Source of the DNA: Levilactobacillus suantsaiihabitans | Lineage (GTDB): Bacteria > Bacillota > Bacilli > Lactobacillales > Lactobacillaceae | Reading direction: 5' to 3' | Length of the DNA: 64,000 nt | Assembly: GCF_004745505.1 (NCBI RefSeq) | Contig: NZ_RKLX01000001.1 | Span: 124,001-188,000, forward strand | In this document: one piece after another, positions 42,274 to 50,741 of the stretch | Layout: each line of letters begins with the position of its first letter | How positions within the stretch are numbered: the stretch's first letter is position 1 | Translations under genes and position numbers: made by a program | The notes under the pieces: generated by a model | Databases searched by the model: none | Seen by the model: the letters and a program-made list of their open reading frames with translations, nothing else | What the model was told of the DNA's origin: nothing

Positions 42274-43929
42274 GTGAAACATTGGGGAGCAATACTAATT
42301 TTCCTGCTGGGACTGGGAGTGGTCGCCGGGTGCCAGATGCCCTCAGAAACCAACTCGACCAGCGACAGTCAAGGGGTCATGACCAAGCGCCAGGTGCTGA
42401 CCCTGGCCACGTCACAGCCCTTGACTACCTTAGACACCGACAAGCTGACGCAATTTGGTCGGCTGAACAATACGATTGAAGGCCTCTATTCCGCGACTGG
42501 CGAGGGCCAAGCCCAGCTGGCACTGGCCAAAAAGGTGCACGTCAACGCCGCCAAGACCACCTATACGTTTACCCTCTATAAAGATTCTTATTGGAGCAAC
42601 GGCGACGTCATCACCGCCCAGGACTTCGTTTACTCCTGGCAACGGGCGCTGGCGCCGCAGACCAAGGCGCCGAACGCGGACCTGTTTGTCGGCATCAAGA
42701 ATGCCCGCAAGATTTTGGATGGGCGCTTGCCGGCGACCCAACTGGGCGTCAGTGCGCCAGACAAATTCACCTTGGTGGTCCACCTGGATCATCCCATGGC
42801 CGAGCTGCCCCAACGGCTGACATTTCCGCTGTTTGGCCCGCAGAACCAACGCGTCGCCCGCAAATACGGCAAGCTATACGCCACCAAGCCGCAGTATCAG
42901 GTCTACGCCGGGCCGTTTATGGTCGCGGCCAAGGGCAATACGCGCCAGCACTGGCACATGGTCCCCAATCCCCACTACTGGGACCGCGAGCACGTCTACC
43001 TGCAGCGCATCAACGTGGACGTCTACCATACCACGCGGCAAATGTGGCGCGCTTATCGCCAGGGCACGCTGGATGAGATGCGGTTGGTCGGCATTTCCAA
43101 CATCAAATCTTACGAGAAGCAAGCGGCCTATACGGCACGGCCCTACTCGAAAATGGTGCTGCTCAACTACCGGCAATTCGGCAAGAACCCGACCGTGGAC
43201 CGGCTCTTGAAGCAGCGTTTGGCCCGGCTGGCGATTTCTCACGCCATCAATCGCAAACGCTTGGGCCAAGACTCTTACGGCAACACCTCGCTGGTCGCCC
43301 AAGGCGTCGTTCCCGCGGGGCTCAGTCAGGGCCAAAAAGGCACGGCGGACTTTGCGGCGTCCCAACCGGCACAAGCCACGTTGGCCTACCAACCTAAGCT
43401 GGCCAAACAACAGTGGGCGACCGCGCGCAAACGGGCCGGACTCAGCCACGTGACGTTGACCCTCAGCTATTTGGACGCCCCTTACAGCAAAAAAATTGCG
43501 ACGCTGTTGCGAACCCAATTACAGTACGCCCTTCCCAGACTCACCGTGACGCTGCAGAAGCGACACTGGACCGTCAACCAAGCGGATGGTCCGGCCAACG
43601 CCGACCTGACGTTAACCACGCAACACGCGCAGTACGCCGACCCTCTGGCCATGCTGGCGCTTTTCACCAGCGACAATGCCGCCAACACCGGCTACTGGTT
43701 CAGCGAACGCTACGACGACCTGATTGCCCAGGCCAGCAACGCGCCGTCCTTTAATAGCCAGCGCTGGAAGACGCTACTCAAGGCCGAGGGCGAGTTGATG
43801 AAGAATCAAGGGGTCACGCCGCTATTTCAACCGGCCAGCACCTATCTGATCAATCCCAAGCTCAACGGTGTGCAATACAACACGGTTGGCACCCAGTCGA
43901 ACTTTAAGGGCGCTTACTTCGTGAAATGA
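42274..43929 (+). CDS. OppA-type peptide-binding lipoprotein
   Basis: 551 residues. Signal peptide with lipobox LGVVAGC, then the SBP family-5 pattern: WSNGDVITAQDFVYSWQRAL near 100, YAGPFMVAAKG and NPHYWDREHVY. It would capture oligopeptides outside the membrane for an Opp permease that is not in this window. The start is GTG at 42274 with AGGAG 8 bases upstream. An orphan binding protein with its own terminator; distinct in sequence from the one at 53984. Confidence 0.93.
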   Translation: MKHWGAILIFLLGLGVVAGCQMPSETNSTSDSQGVMTKRQVLTLATSQPLTTLDTDKLTQFGRLNNTIEGLYSATGEGQAQLALAKKVHVNAAKTTYTFTLYKDSYWSNGDVITAQDFVYSWQRALAPQTKAPNADLFVGIKNARKILDGRLPATQLGVSAPDKFTLVVHLDHPMAELPQRLTFPLFGPQNQRVARKYGKLYATKPQYQVYAGPFMVAAKGNTRQHWHMVPNPHYWDREHVYLQRINVDVYHTTRQMWRAYRQGTLDEMRLVGISNIKSYEKQAAYTARPYSKMVLLNYRQFGKNPTVDRLLKQRLARLAISHAINRKRLGQDSYGNTSLVAQGVVPAGLSQGQKGTADFAASQPAQATLAYQPKLAKQQWATARKRAGLSHVTLTLSYLDAPYSKKIATLLRTQLQYALPRLTVTLQKRHWTVNQADGPANADLTLTTQHAQYADPLAMLALFTSDNAANTGYWFSERYDDLIAQASNAPSFNSQRWKTLLKAEGELMKNQGVTPLFQPASTYLINPKLNGVQYNTVGTQSNFKGAYFVK

Positions 43930-43962
43930 TTTACTGCCACCATCAAAATTTGAATCACAGAC

Positions 43963-44007
43963 CAAAGACAGCGTCCCACCAAAATTCGGTGAGGCGCTGT
44001 CTTTTTT
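43963..44007 (+). terminator. Terminator after oppA1
   Basis: AAGACAGCG/CGCTGTCTT with an inner CACC/GGTG stem and TTTTTT tail. Confidence 0.88.
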
Positions 44008-44033
44008 GCTGATAAATATCGTTATCACCACGT

Positions 44034-44354
44034 TCAGTCGTCACTGGCCAGTGCTTGCCGCACCGTTTGGACCAGATCGTCGCTGACGAATTCACTAGTC
44101 AGCCGTTGCATCGGCGTGTAGTCGTGGCGCTGCTTGTAGTCCAGCGGTCGGGCCACGATGACGGCGACCCGCAGGTTGTTTTCCGTCAAGAAAATCTGGC
44201 CAACTCCCTTGAACTTACCCTTGCTGTGGCGACCAGTCCGCCAGTCGTGGAGCTTAAAGCTGCCATCGGGGTCGCGTTTGATTTCGTACTGACCGGAGGC
44301 GTTGGTCTCGACCGGCACGCCGCTGTAGACGTTCACGTCGTACTTGGCCTTCAT
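44034..44354 (-). CDS. Hypothetical protein coupled to lplA
   Basis: 106 residues, MKAKYDVNVYSGVPVETN ... GKFKGVGQIFLTENNLRVAV, a beta-rich soluble protein with no family recognised. Its ATG overlaps the lplA stop (4-base ATGA overlap), so translation is coupled. That points to a partner role with lipoate ligase, without evidence for the activity. Confidence 0.75.
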   Translation of the reverse strand: MKAKYDVNVYSGVPVETNASGQYEIKRDPDGSFKLHDWRTGRHSKGKFKGVGQIFLTENNLRVAVIVARPLDYKQRHDYTPMQRLTSEFVSDDLVQTVRQALASDD

Positions 44355-45391
44355 TGCTGCGCCTCCCCCGCTAGAATTGCCGTAACCGGTGCGATGGCGT
44401 CTTCACCCAAAACAGCTACCACGTCCGGTTGCTGGAGTACCGCGGCAATCGCCGTACTGGTGGCCGCGATACCGGTCAGCTGTTCTGAAATGGCGTGGAG
44501 CTCGGCGGGGGTGCCGACTGAACCAAACAGCAGGGCCGCCCGCAACTTACCGGCGTGGCGCGTGAAGTTCACGTGCAGCTGTCCCTTGGCAACGGTCAAC
44601 TTTTCATAGGCGCGGAAACCTGGGTTGGCGCCGTAATTCCAGGCGTCGGTGTTGTATTTTTCCGCCAGTCGCTGGTCGATGACGGCCCAGTCATGGTCGG
44701 TCAAATGGTACGTCTCAATTTGGTCCAGCCGGTCGACTTCAAAAATGTGACACAACAAGGCTTCCTTGAAGGCCTGGATGTCCAGATTTTGATATTCCGG
44801 CGCCAGGTATTGCCGCAGATTGGTGATGGGCACCCGGTTGGAGTCGACACCACGGTGCGGCCGTTCACTGGCCGGCAACAGTGCCGCGTGAGCCGCATCC
44901 ACGTTCAAGTCGTACATGATGGTCCCACCGGCCGCGTAACCGTCACCATTTTTAAACATGGTCATGCCGGAAAATTTCTTGCCGGCCACCGTCAGGGCAC
45001 TCTTGTTGCTGATGCCCAGGTCGGCAACGCCCATGGCCTTGAGCGCCCGCAAAACGGGTTCGGCAAAGACCGTGTAGTCGCCAAATTTGGACCCATCTTG
45101 CGGGTCACCATTGATGATGTGCTCGAAAATCAGGTTGCGCTCGTCGTGGTAAACGGCGCCGCCCCCGGATGTCCGCCGCACCAGCTGGACGTGATGCTGC
45201 TCGAGATAGTGGAAATCCACCTCGGCGCCGACGGTTTGGTTGATGCCGACAATGACGGCCGGCTGATTGACGTACATCATCAGGCCGTGGCCCGGCAATT
45301 TCAGGTCGTTGACGAGATAATTATCAATGGACTGGTTGACGATGGCATCCGTAACCACCTGGCCGTTGCGGCTGGTATCGATTAAAAACAT
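44351..45391 (-). CDS. lplA: Lipoate-protein ligase A
   Basis: 346 residues: catalytic domain with VRRTSGGGAVYHDERNL (lipoate/ATP-binding loop), SALTVAGKKFSG and HAALLP, plus the C-terminal accessory domain (WNYGANPGF onwards). It activates lipoate with ATP and attaches it to lysine of lipoyl domains. A GcvH-like lipoyl protein is encoded divergently 270 bases away and is the obvious acceptor here. Confidence 0.95.
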   Translation of the reverse strand: MFLIDTSRNGQVVTDAIVNQSIDNYLVNDLKLPGHGLMMYVNQPAVIVGINQTVGAEVDFHYLEQHHVQLVRRTSGGGAVYHDERNLIFEHIINGDPQDGSKFGDYTVFAEPVLRALKAMGVADLGISNKSALTVAGKKFSGMTMFKNGDGYAAGGTIMYDLNVDAAHAALLPASERPHRGVDSNRVPITNLRQYLAPEYQNLDIQAFKEALLCHIFEVDRLDQIETYHLTDHDWAVIDQRLAEKYNTDAWNYGANPGFRAYEKLTVAKGQLHVNFTRHAGKLRAALLFGSVGTPAELHAISEQLTGIAATSTAIAAVLQQPDVVAVLGEDAIAPVTAILAGEAQQ

Positions 45392-45596
45392 TTTTGGGTA
45401 ACGCTCCCTTCACGCTAAAACTGGCTGACGCTGGGCCAGGCCGCTTAGCGCTTTATTTTTTAAATACTGGTAAATACCAAAATTTTTCCAACTCTGGCAC
45501 CTATTTTAACTGGCCCACTCTCCTACCGAGTGAAATTATTTTCAGTGTAGCATAAGCCCGCGGTAGCAACAACTCTCGCAGCCCGTGAGCAAGTTA

Positions 45597-45626
45597 TTGT
45601 CAGCGGTTACACGTAAAGGGTATACT
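45597..45626 (+). promoter_or_regulatory. Promoter of the GcvH-like gene
   Basis: TTGTCA, 18 bases, TATACT in the lplA/gcvH divergent region. Confidence 0.6.
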
Positions 45627-45661
45627 AGATGTTAAACATGACATACAGGGAGGAATTACTC

Positions 45662-46042
45662 ATGGCTGCACAACACTCATTTTGGCAACGACTCATCGGC
45701 TGGTTCACTGGCAAGAAGACCCCAGCCGCCCCAGCAATCACGGTGAAGGACGGCGTCTGGCTGGAACAACGCGACCAGGGCCACTACCGCCTGGGCCTAT
45801 CCAGCGACGCGCTCGAACAGATCGGTGACATTAGCTTTGCCGACCTGCCGATTCTAAGCGAAGACGTTCTGGCCGCTGGCGACGACATCTTAGAAGTCGA
45901 AAGCGACAAGGCCGTGGAAAATTTCAAGACGCCATACGCGGGCACTGTGGTTAAGGTCAACGAAGACTTGGTCAGCGACCCCGCTAAGATCAATAAGAAT
46001 AAACAAGCGGATAATTGGGTGCTGGATCTACAGGTGGTTTAA
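45662..46042 (+). CDS. gcvH: GcvH-like lipoyl-carrier protein
   Basis: 126 residues. Lipoyl-domain core with the modification site in VESDKAVENF (Lys83) and PYAGTVVKVNEDL, preceded by LGLSSDALEQIGDISFADLP as in glycine-cleavage H proteins. No gcvP or gcvT is nearby. In several Firmicutes H-like proteins store or relay lipoate or serve as targets of lipoyl-dependent signalling; which applies here is open. GGAGG lies before the ATG. The 20-residue N-terminal extension with HSFWQRLIGWFTGKK is unusual. Confidence 0.87.
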   Translation: MAAQHSFWQRLIGWFTGKKTPAAPAITVKDGVWLEQRDQGHYRLGLSSDALEQIGDISFADLPILSEDVLAAGDDILEVESDKAVENFKTPYAGTVVKVNEDLVSDPAKINKNKQADNWVLDLQVV

Positions 46043-46325
46043 GCCACGTTTGTCAGCCCAGTTACCAACCCGACCGCACTAACGGCCAGGTTTTTCGTTT
46101 ACCAACGCGCGCCAATCCCCGTCAATCAACAGTTACTGTGTCAACGCAAATCTCCTCGCGACTGTCCATTCCCAGGCATTTAGGCCGGTATCACCAGCAA
46201 ACTTGGCGACGTTAAACAAAATATTTACCATTTTGAAGTTTTAGGACTACTATGAAGATGAAGCCGGTGGCGTATGCCAGTAACAGAACCGCTGACCCCA
46301 ATATTCATTTTGGAGGTAATTGGTT

Positions 46326-46541
46326 ATGGCTGTTGTAGAAAAGACTGCTTTATTGGATGAAAAGATGAGTGAAGTATTCGACTGGTCAGATTCAAAGCAA
46401 CCAGTTCGGGATGCGCTTTGGAACCACTTTATGGAATCCAATGGTCACAACACCGATGAAACTGAAGCTTCGATGAAGGAAATCGATGCGAAGTCCGACG
46501 ATGAAGTTCGTTCTTACGTAGAAGATAACCTCAAGAAGTAA
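46326..46541 (+). CDS. Small acidic protein, unknown
   Basis: 71 residues, MAVVEKTALLDEKMSEVFDW ... SKSDDEVRSYVEDNLKK, rich in Glu/Asp and helical; no family recognised. GGAGG lies 9 bases before the ATG and a terminator follows, giving a complete single-gene unit. Codons are AT-richer than in the neighbours and biased, which suits high expression. Confidence 0.75.
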   Translation: MAVVEKTALLDEKMSEVFDWSDSKQPVRDALWNHFMESNGHNTDETEASMKEIDAKSDDEVRSYVEDNLKK

Positions 46542-46558
46542 ACCGGCTGTCTCAACCT

Positions 46559-46594
46559 AAAAATAACCTCGCCTTGGTGGCGGGGTTATTTTTC
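46559..46594 (+). terminator. Terminator after the small acidic protein
   Basis: AAATAACCTCGCC/GGCGGGGTTATTT with a 5-base loop and TTTTTC tail. Confidence 0.88.
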
Positions 46595-46765
46595 TTTGGA
46601 GAGTGAAACCAAAGGCGATTAGCCGGCGAGCATTAAGGCTGGTCGTCGATGACATCGCAGGGCACCGGTCGCCACCCTCACCTTTAGCTGTCAAGCAGAC
46701 CCACTCAGTTTGTTTTGTGATATAATGAACATGTACAATAATCTTACATACTGGAGGTTTTTAGC

Positions 46766-47518
46766 ATGACTGAACGACTCGATGGTAAAATTGCACTGGT
46801 AACTGGCGGCGCGGCTGGGATTGGCCTGGCAACGGTTAAACGCTTCTTAGCAGAAGGCGCAACCGTCGTTTTCACGGATATTAACGTCAAGGCGGGCGAA
46901 AAAGCTGCCGCTGACCTTGACACCCCTAAGGCCATCTTCATGCCACAAGACGTCAGTCAAGAAGCCGATTGGGAAAAGGTTGTCAAAGCCACACTTGATA
47001 AATTTGGCACGATTGACATTCTCTTCAATAACGCCGGCATCTTCCGCCTCATCAACCTACCTGAGATTACTGAAAAACAATGGGACCAACTCATGAACAT
47101 CAACGTTAAGGGCGTCTTCTTCGGCATGAAGCACGTGATTCCGATCATGGCCGCCAAGAAGAGTGGTTCCGTCATCAACACGTCCTCAATCGCTGGCTTG
47201 GCCGGCTCCCCACAGGCCACCCTCTATGGTGCCAGCAAAGGGGCTGTGCGTTTGATGACCAAGGATGCCGCCATTGAATACGCTCCCGCTCAGGTCCGGG
47301 TCAACTCGGTTCACCCCGGCCTGATTGAAACGGAAATGGCCGACTACGCTTCAGACGTCTACGAAGCACCGAAGACCGACCTGGGGAAGATGCATCCCCT
47401 GGGCCGGTTGGGTAAAGCATCGGAAGTCGCTGCGACAGTCGCCTTCTTAGCCTCCGATGATGCCTCCTTCATCACCGGTGCCGAAATCCCCGTTGACGGT
47501 GGGGTTACCGCCCAATAA
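46766..47518 (+). CDS. Short-chain alcohol dehydrogenase-like protein
   Basis: 250 residues. TGGAAGIGLA near 14-23, NNAG near 89, Ser near 141 and Y-GAS-K near 154-158, ending VDGGVTAQ. The N-terminus (RLDGKIALVTGG) and the C-terminal Gln resemble the R-specific alcohol dehydrogenase of L. brevis, where the C-terminal Gln helps bind Mg. D39 after strand 2 hints at NAD. Substrate not known. GGAGG before the ATG and TATAAT near 46720. Confidence 0.88.
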   Translation: MTERLDGKIALVTGGAAGIGLATVKRFLAEGATVVFTDINVKAGEKAAADLDTPKAIFMPQDVSQEADWEKVVKATLDKFGTIDILFNNAGIFRLINLPEITEKQWDQLMNINVKGVFFGMKHVIPIMAAKKSGSVINTSSIAGLAGSPQATLYGASKGAVRLMTKDAAIEYAPAQVRVNSVHPGLIETEMADYASDVYEAPKTDLGKMHPLGRLGKASEVAATVAFLASDDASFITGAEIPVDGGVTAQ

Positions 47519-47523
47519 CATAG

Positions 47524-47562
47524 AAACTGAAGATTGAATCTAAAATTAACGCGCTGATTGCC
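47524..47562 (+). repeat. Element D, copy 1
   Basis: CTGAAGATTGAATCTAAAAT then TAACGCGCTGATTGCCG; the second copy at 49829-49867 differs in a few bases. Confidence 0.7.
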
Positions 47563-47595
47563 GTAATGACAGTGTTCTGACACTTAAAGTTGGTG

Positions 47596-47698
47596 AAACC
47601 AGGCTCCTGCGTCAGCCAGGAGTTCGCATTGTGAGGCTGAAAACGACTATCTTTTAACGCCATGAGTCGCATGATAACGATAGTTTCAGTTGATTTTC
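47596..47698 (+). repeat. A-end fragment plus element C, copy 2
   Basis: AAACCAGGCTCCTGCGTCAG is a left end of element A; from 47634 GGCTGAAAACGACTATC... repeats element C of 42172. Confidence 0.72.
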
Positions 47699-47725
47699 GT
47701 CTTTCAATTTTCAGATAGAACTTAA

Positions 47726-47768
47726 TAAAAAAGTTGCGTAGCCAAAACTGGGCTGCGCAACTTTTTTT
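47726..47768. terminator. Bidirectional terminator
   Basis: AAGTTGCGTAGCC/GGCTGCGCAACTT with T-runs on both strands; serves the SDR on plus and the phosphatase on minus. A decayed B-type stretch (ATGGCCGAAACGTGCGCC, 47825-47885) lies between it and the phosphatase. Confidence 0.87.
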
Positions 47769-47898
47769 AACTGCTATTTTTTCAGAATAGCGCTTATTTT
47801 CATTATTCCGTTCAACAACTTTAGATGGCCGAAACGTGCGCCTTAGGGCAGCCGGTTCCATTTAAAACTATCAACTGCCTTGAGGCCCACTCGATTCT

Positions 47899-48522
47899 CT
47901 AGCGAAACTGCCCACTGACCGCATAGGACCGCAAATAGCGTTGGCCGGTCACCGGATCGATCACCATCCGCGTCAGGCTGGTGTTGCTTGGTTCTGGCAA
48001 TGCGGTTGTGGCTGGGGCCGCCAGCATCAACAGGGCGGTGGCCTTGATGGTCAAGCCGTGGCTCACCACCAAAATATGGTCGTTGGGATGGTCCACGACC
48101 TCTTCGGCCAACCATTGCCCTACTCGCCGTTGTACGTCCAGGTAAGTTTCACCGCCGACTGCCGCTAAGGTGTCCGGCAAAGCTTCCCCCGTCAGCGCGT
48201 CAAAATCTGCCGGTTGCTGGGCCCGCAGTCCTTGAAAATTAGCGCCGGTCCACTGCCCGTAGTCGGCCTCCATCAGTCGGTCGTCAAATTGCGGCAACAC
48301 GTCTAACGTCGCCGTTAAAGCCGCCGTCGTTTGCCGGGTCCGGTGTAAGGGGCTGCTGACCAACTGATCGTAGTGGCTATTTGACAGCCACTGGGCCAGC
48401 CGTTCCGCTTGTTGTAAGCCGTTGACCGTTAAATGCGTGACGGCACTATCCAATTGTCCTTGCATAATCTGGTCAACGTTGGCTTGCGTTTGACCATGAC
48501 GCACCCAATCAAAGGTCGTCAT
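47899..48522 (-). CDS. Histidine phosphatase family protein (phosphoglycerate-mutase-like)
   Basis: 207 residues. The phosphohistidine loop is VRHGQTQAN (R8-H9-G10) and the second His is in LVVSHGLTIKA. Such cofactor-independent-looking GpmB-type proteins are mostly phosphatases; the substrate is unknown. It lies 11 bases after the DMT transporter gene and is probably cotranscribed with it. Confidence 0.9.
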   Translation of the reverse strand: MTTFDWVRHGQTQANVDQIMQGQLDSAVTHLTVNGLQQAERLAQWLSNSHYDQLVSSPLHRTRQTTAALTATLDVLPQFDDRLMEADYGQWTGANFQGLRAQQPADFDALTGEALPDTLAAVGGETYLDVQRRVGQWLAEEVVDHPNDHILVVSHGLTIKATALLMLAAPATTALPEPSNTSLTRMVIDPVTGQRYLRSYAVSGQFR

Positions 48523-48533
48523 TTGCTCACTTC

Positions 48534-49478
48534 CTAATCTACCCGCTCAAATTGCGTTTCAATCTTCCGCCGCCCCTGTTGTAACAGGTAAATGGCCACG
48601 ATGACCAGGACGGAGCCGATGATTTCAGCAATCGTAATCTTGAGGCTTAAGAATAAAATCGACAACACGAACGTCACCACCGGCTGCGTGGCGTCGACGA
48701 TACTGATGACGTCGGACGGCGCAAAGTGGGTGCTGTAGAGGATCAACGAGAATGGTAGGATGGTCCCCACGATGATGACCGTGGCCATAGACCCAATCAG
48801 CGTGCCGGTAATCGGTGGCATGTTCATGAAGACGGGGTGGTACAAATTGAAGACCACACCCGCAATAAACGTTCCCCAGCCTAACACAGTAATCGGCGCA
48901 TGACCATAGTCACGTACCAGTGGCCGTGGTAAAACGACGTAGCAGGCGGCCGTGATCCCTGACCCAATCCCCCACAACAGGGAATTGAGCGGAATGGCTA
49001 ACTGCGTAATGTCACCACGCGTAATGGCCAAGAAGACGCCGACTAACGCCACCACGAAGGCAATCAAATCACTACGCAATGGACGTTCGTGTTTGAACAA
49101 CAGACTGCCCAACACGATGAACAACGGGCTGAGATACTGAAGAATCGTGGCCGCGGCCGCATTCCCCGTCTGCACAGCGATGTAGAAGGTCAGCAGGTTC
49201 GCCCCCAACCCAATCAGCGCATAGGCGACGATCCACCCAATTTCTGCCCAACTCTTAAAAATCGTAAACGTCTTTTTACCATACAATACCAAACTAATGA
49301 ACAACAAAATAATGCCGGCACCCATGGTTCGCGCAGATAAGAACCAACTGGTCGGAATTGATTGGCCTTGTGAAATGAACTGCAGGACGGTCCCGGAAAT
49401 CCCAAACATGGCCGAAGCCACGGTTGCCCAGAAGATCCCCTTCATGACATTTTCAGTTGGCGCACCTAAATTCTTCAA
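48534..49478 (-). CDS. DMT (EamA) family transporter
   Basis: About 314 residues with ten membrane segments in two EamA halves (KGIFWATVASAMFGISG ... and GSGITAACYVVLPRPLV ...). Members export amino acids or metabolites; the substrate is unknown. The start is uncertain: a TTG at 49478 follows AAGGA by 11 bases, while the ATG at 49445 (MKGIFWATVA) fits the family length better but lacks a site. Confidence 0.87.
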   Translation of the reverse strand: MKNLGAPTENVMKGIFWATVASAMFGISGTVLQFISQGQSIPTSWFLSARTMGAGIILLFISLVLYGKKTFTIFKSWAEIGWIVAYALIGLGANLLTFYIAVQTGNAAAATILQYLSPLFIVLGSLLFKHERPLRSDLIAFVVALVGVFLAITRGDITQLAIPLNSLLWGIGSGITAACYVVLPRPLVRDYGHAPITVLGWGTFIAGVVFNLYHPVFMNMPPITGTLIGSMATVIIVGTILPFSLILYSTHFAPSDVISIVDATQPVVTFVLSILFLSLKITIAEIIGSVLVIVAIYLLQQGRRKIETQFERVD

Positions 49479-49773
49479 AACCCGATAAATCCTTTCTCTC
49501 TCATACCCGTAACGATATGCATCATAATTTTCCTATTTTACCGGAATATCATTAGAATTCGGCGGCAAAATGGGCCTTGCAAAAAATTTTTTTCAACACT
49601 GGCGTGGGAGTCAGCCACTGGTCCCACTCCAGCCCAGAACAGCCGGTCACGCGAAGCCAACATCCCTCTCGCTACACCTAATTATCCCAGTGAAACCTCG
49701 CCAACAAGCTTAGTCAGATAACCTAATTTGTCGAAAAATAGTTCAGCCTAGCCAATTTCTCTTAAAATCACAA

Positions 49774-49801
49774 TGAGGCCAGGGCAAGCGCCCTGACCTC
49801 A
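49774..49801 (-). terminator. Terminator of the metQNI operon
   Basis: TGAGGTCAGGGC/GCCCTGGCCTCA, loop GCTT, then TTGTGATTTT on minus. Elements B (copy 4) and D lie between metI and this terminator. Upstream, 49499-49773 shows no gene. Confidence 0.7.
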
Positions 49802-49828
49802 CGGTGATGGTATGTGTTAAATTTTAAA

Positions 49829-49867
49829 GTCCTGAAGATTGAACCTGAAATTAACGCGCTGATTGCC
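49829..49867 (+). repeat. Element D, copy 2
   Basis: CTGAAGATTGAACCTGAAAT then TAACGCGCTGATTGCCG, matching the copy at 47524. Confidence 0.7.
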
Positions 49868-49904
49868 GCAGCGTTCCACCCTAGACTTTCACGCAACGGT
49901 AAGG

Positions 49905-50056
49905 CGGAACCCACGTCTCAAAGTGGCCGCATAGCCGAAACGTGCGCCAACAGGCAACTGGTTCCGCTTAACAGGGCTAGACAAATAATCCAAACCCGGG
50001 ATTATCCGCCTAGCACCGTTAATGCTCGCCAGTTAACCGCCTGTTGGCCCACTCTT
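49905..50056 (+). repeat. Element B, copy 4 (plus orientation, 5' part missing)
   Basis: GCCAACAGGC pairs with GCCTGTTGGC, enclosing AACTGG/CCAGTT and the optional inner hairpin ATAATCC/GGATTAT. It abuts the metI stop codon and lies before the operon terminator. Confidence 0.8.
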
Positions 50057-50057
50057 T

Positions 50058-50741
50058 TTAAGCCGTGTGGTCCACTTTGCGGGCCCAGAGGTCGCCAATC
50101 AGCTGGATGGCAAACACCAGGACCAGAATGATCAGCATGGCCGCAATCGTCACGTCATTTTCAAACCGACTGTACCCGACGTTGATGGCCAAGTTCCCGA
50201 GGCCCCCACCACCAATGGCACCGGCCATGGCGGTCAGGTCGATCAGACTGATCAACGTGAGGACGGACGAGCGGATGATATCCGGCAGGCCTTCCTTGAG
50301 GTACACGCGGAAGATGATGGCGATGGGACCGGAACCGACCGATTCGGCGGCTTCAATCACGCCCCGGTCGACTTCGGACAAGGCGTTTTGAATCTGCCGA
50401 GCGTAAAACGGCGCGGAACCAATGACCAGTGGCACAATGGCCGCGGTCGTCCCAATCGCAGTGCCGACGATCAACCGCGTCAGTGGCGCGATGACGGCGA
50501 GTAAGATCACGAACGGAATCGACCGGCACAAGTTGACGATTTTATCGAGGATGTTATAAACAACCCGATTTTCCAGGATGCCACCCGGTTGGGTCACAAT
50601 CAACCCGACCCCGATGGCCATCCCGATGATGCCCGCCACGACGGCCGTGACAAACGTCATGTACAGCGTTTCGCCCGTGGCCTGCACGAACTCATCTTGC
50701 ATGGTTACTGCATTAGGAAAGTATTTCGCAATAAAATTCAA
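50058..50741 (-). CDS. metI: Methionine ABC transporter permease
   Basis: 227 residues with five membrane segments and the EAA loop EAAESVGSGPIAIIFRVYLKE that contacts MetN. Standard MetI length. It forms the channel for import of methionine. ATG directly after metN (no gap), end of the metQ-metN-metI order. Confidence 0.95.
   Translation of the reverse strand: MNFIAKYFPNAVTMQDEFVQATGETLYMTFVTAVVAGIIGMAIGVGLIVTQPGGILENRVVYNILDKIVNLCRSIPFVILLAVIAPLTRLIVGTAIGTTAAIVPLVIGSAPFYARQIQNALSEVDRGVIEAAESVGSGPIAIIFRVYLKEGLPDIIRSSVLTLISLIDLTAMAGAIGGGGLGNLAINVGYSRFENDVTIAAMLIILVLVFAIQLIGDLWARKVDHTA

Noticed and set aside
47505-47861. 118-residue minus frame between the SDR and the phosphatase
   Set aside because: It crosses a strong bidirectional terminator and repeat fragments.
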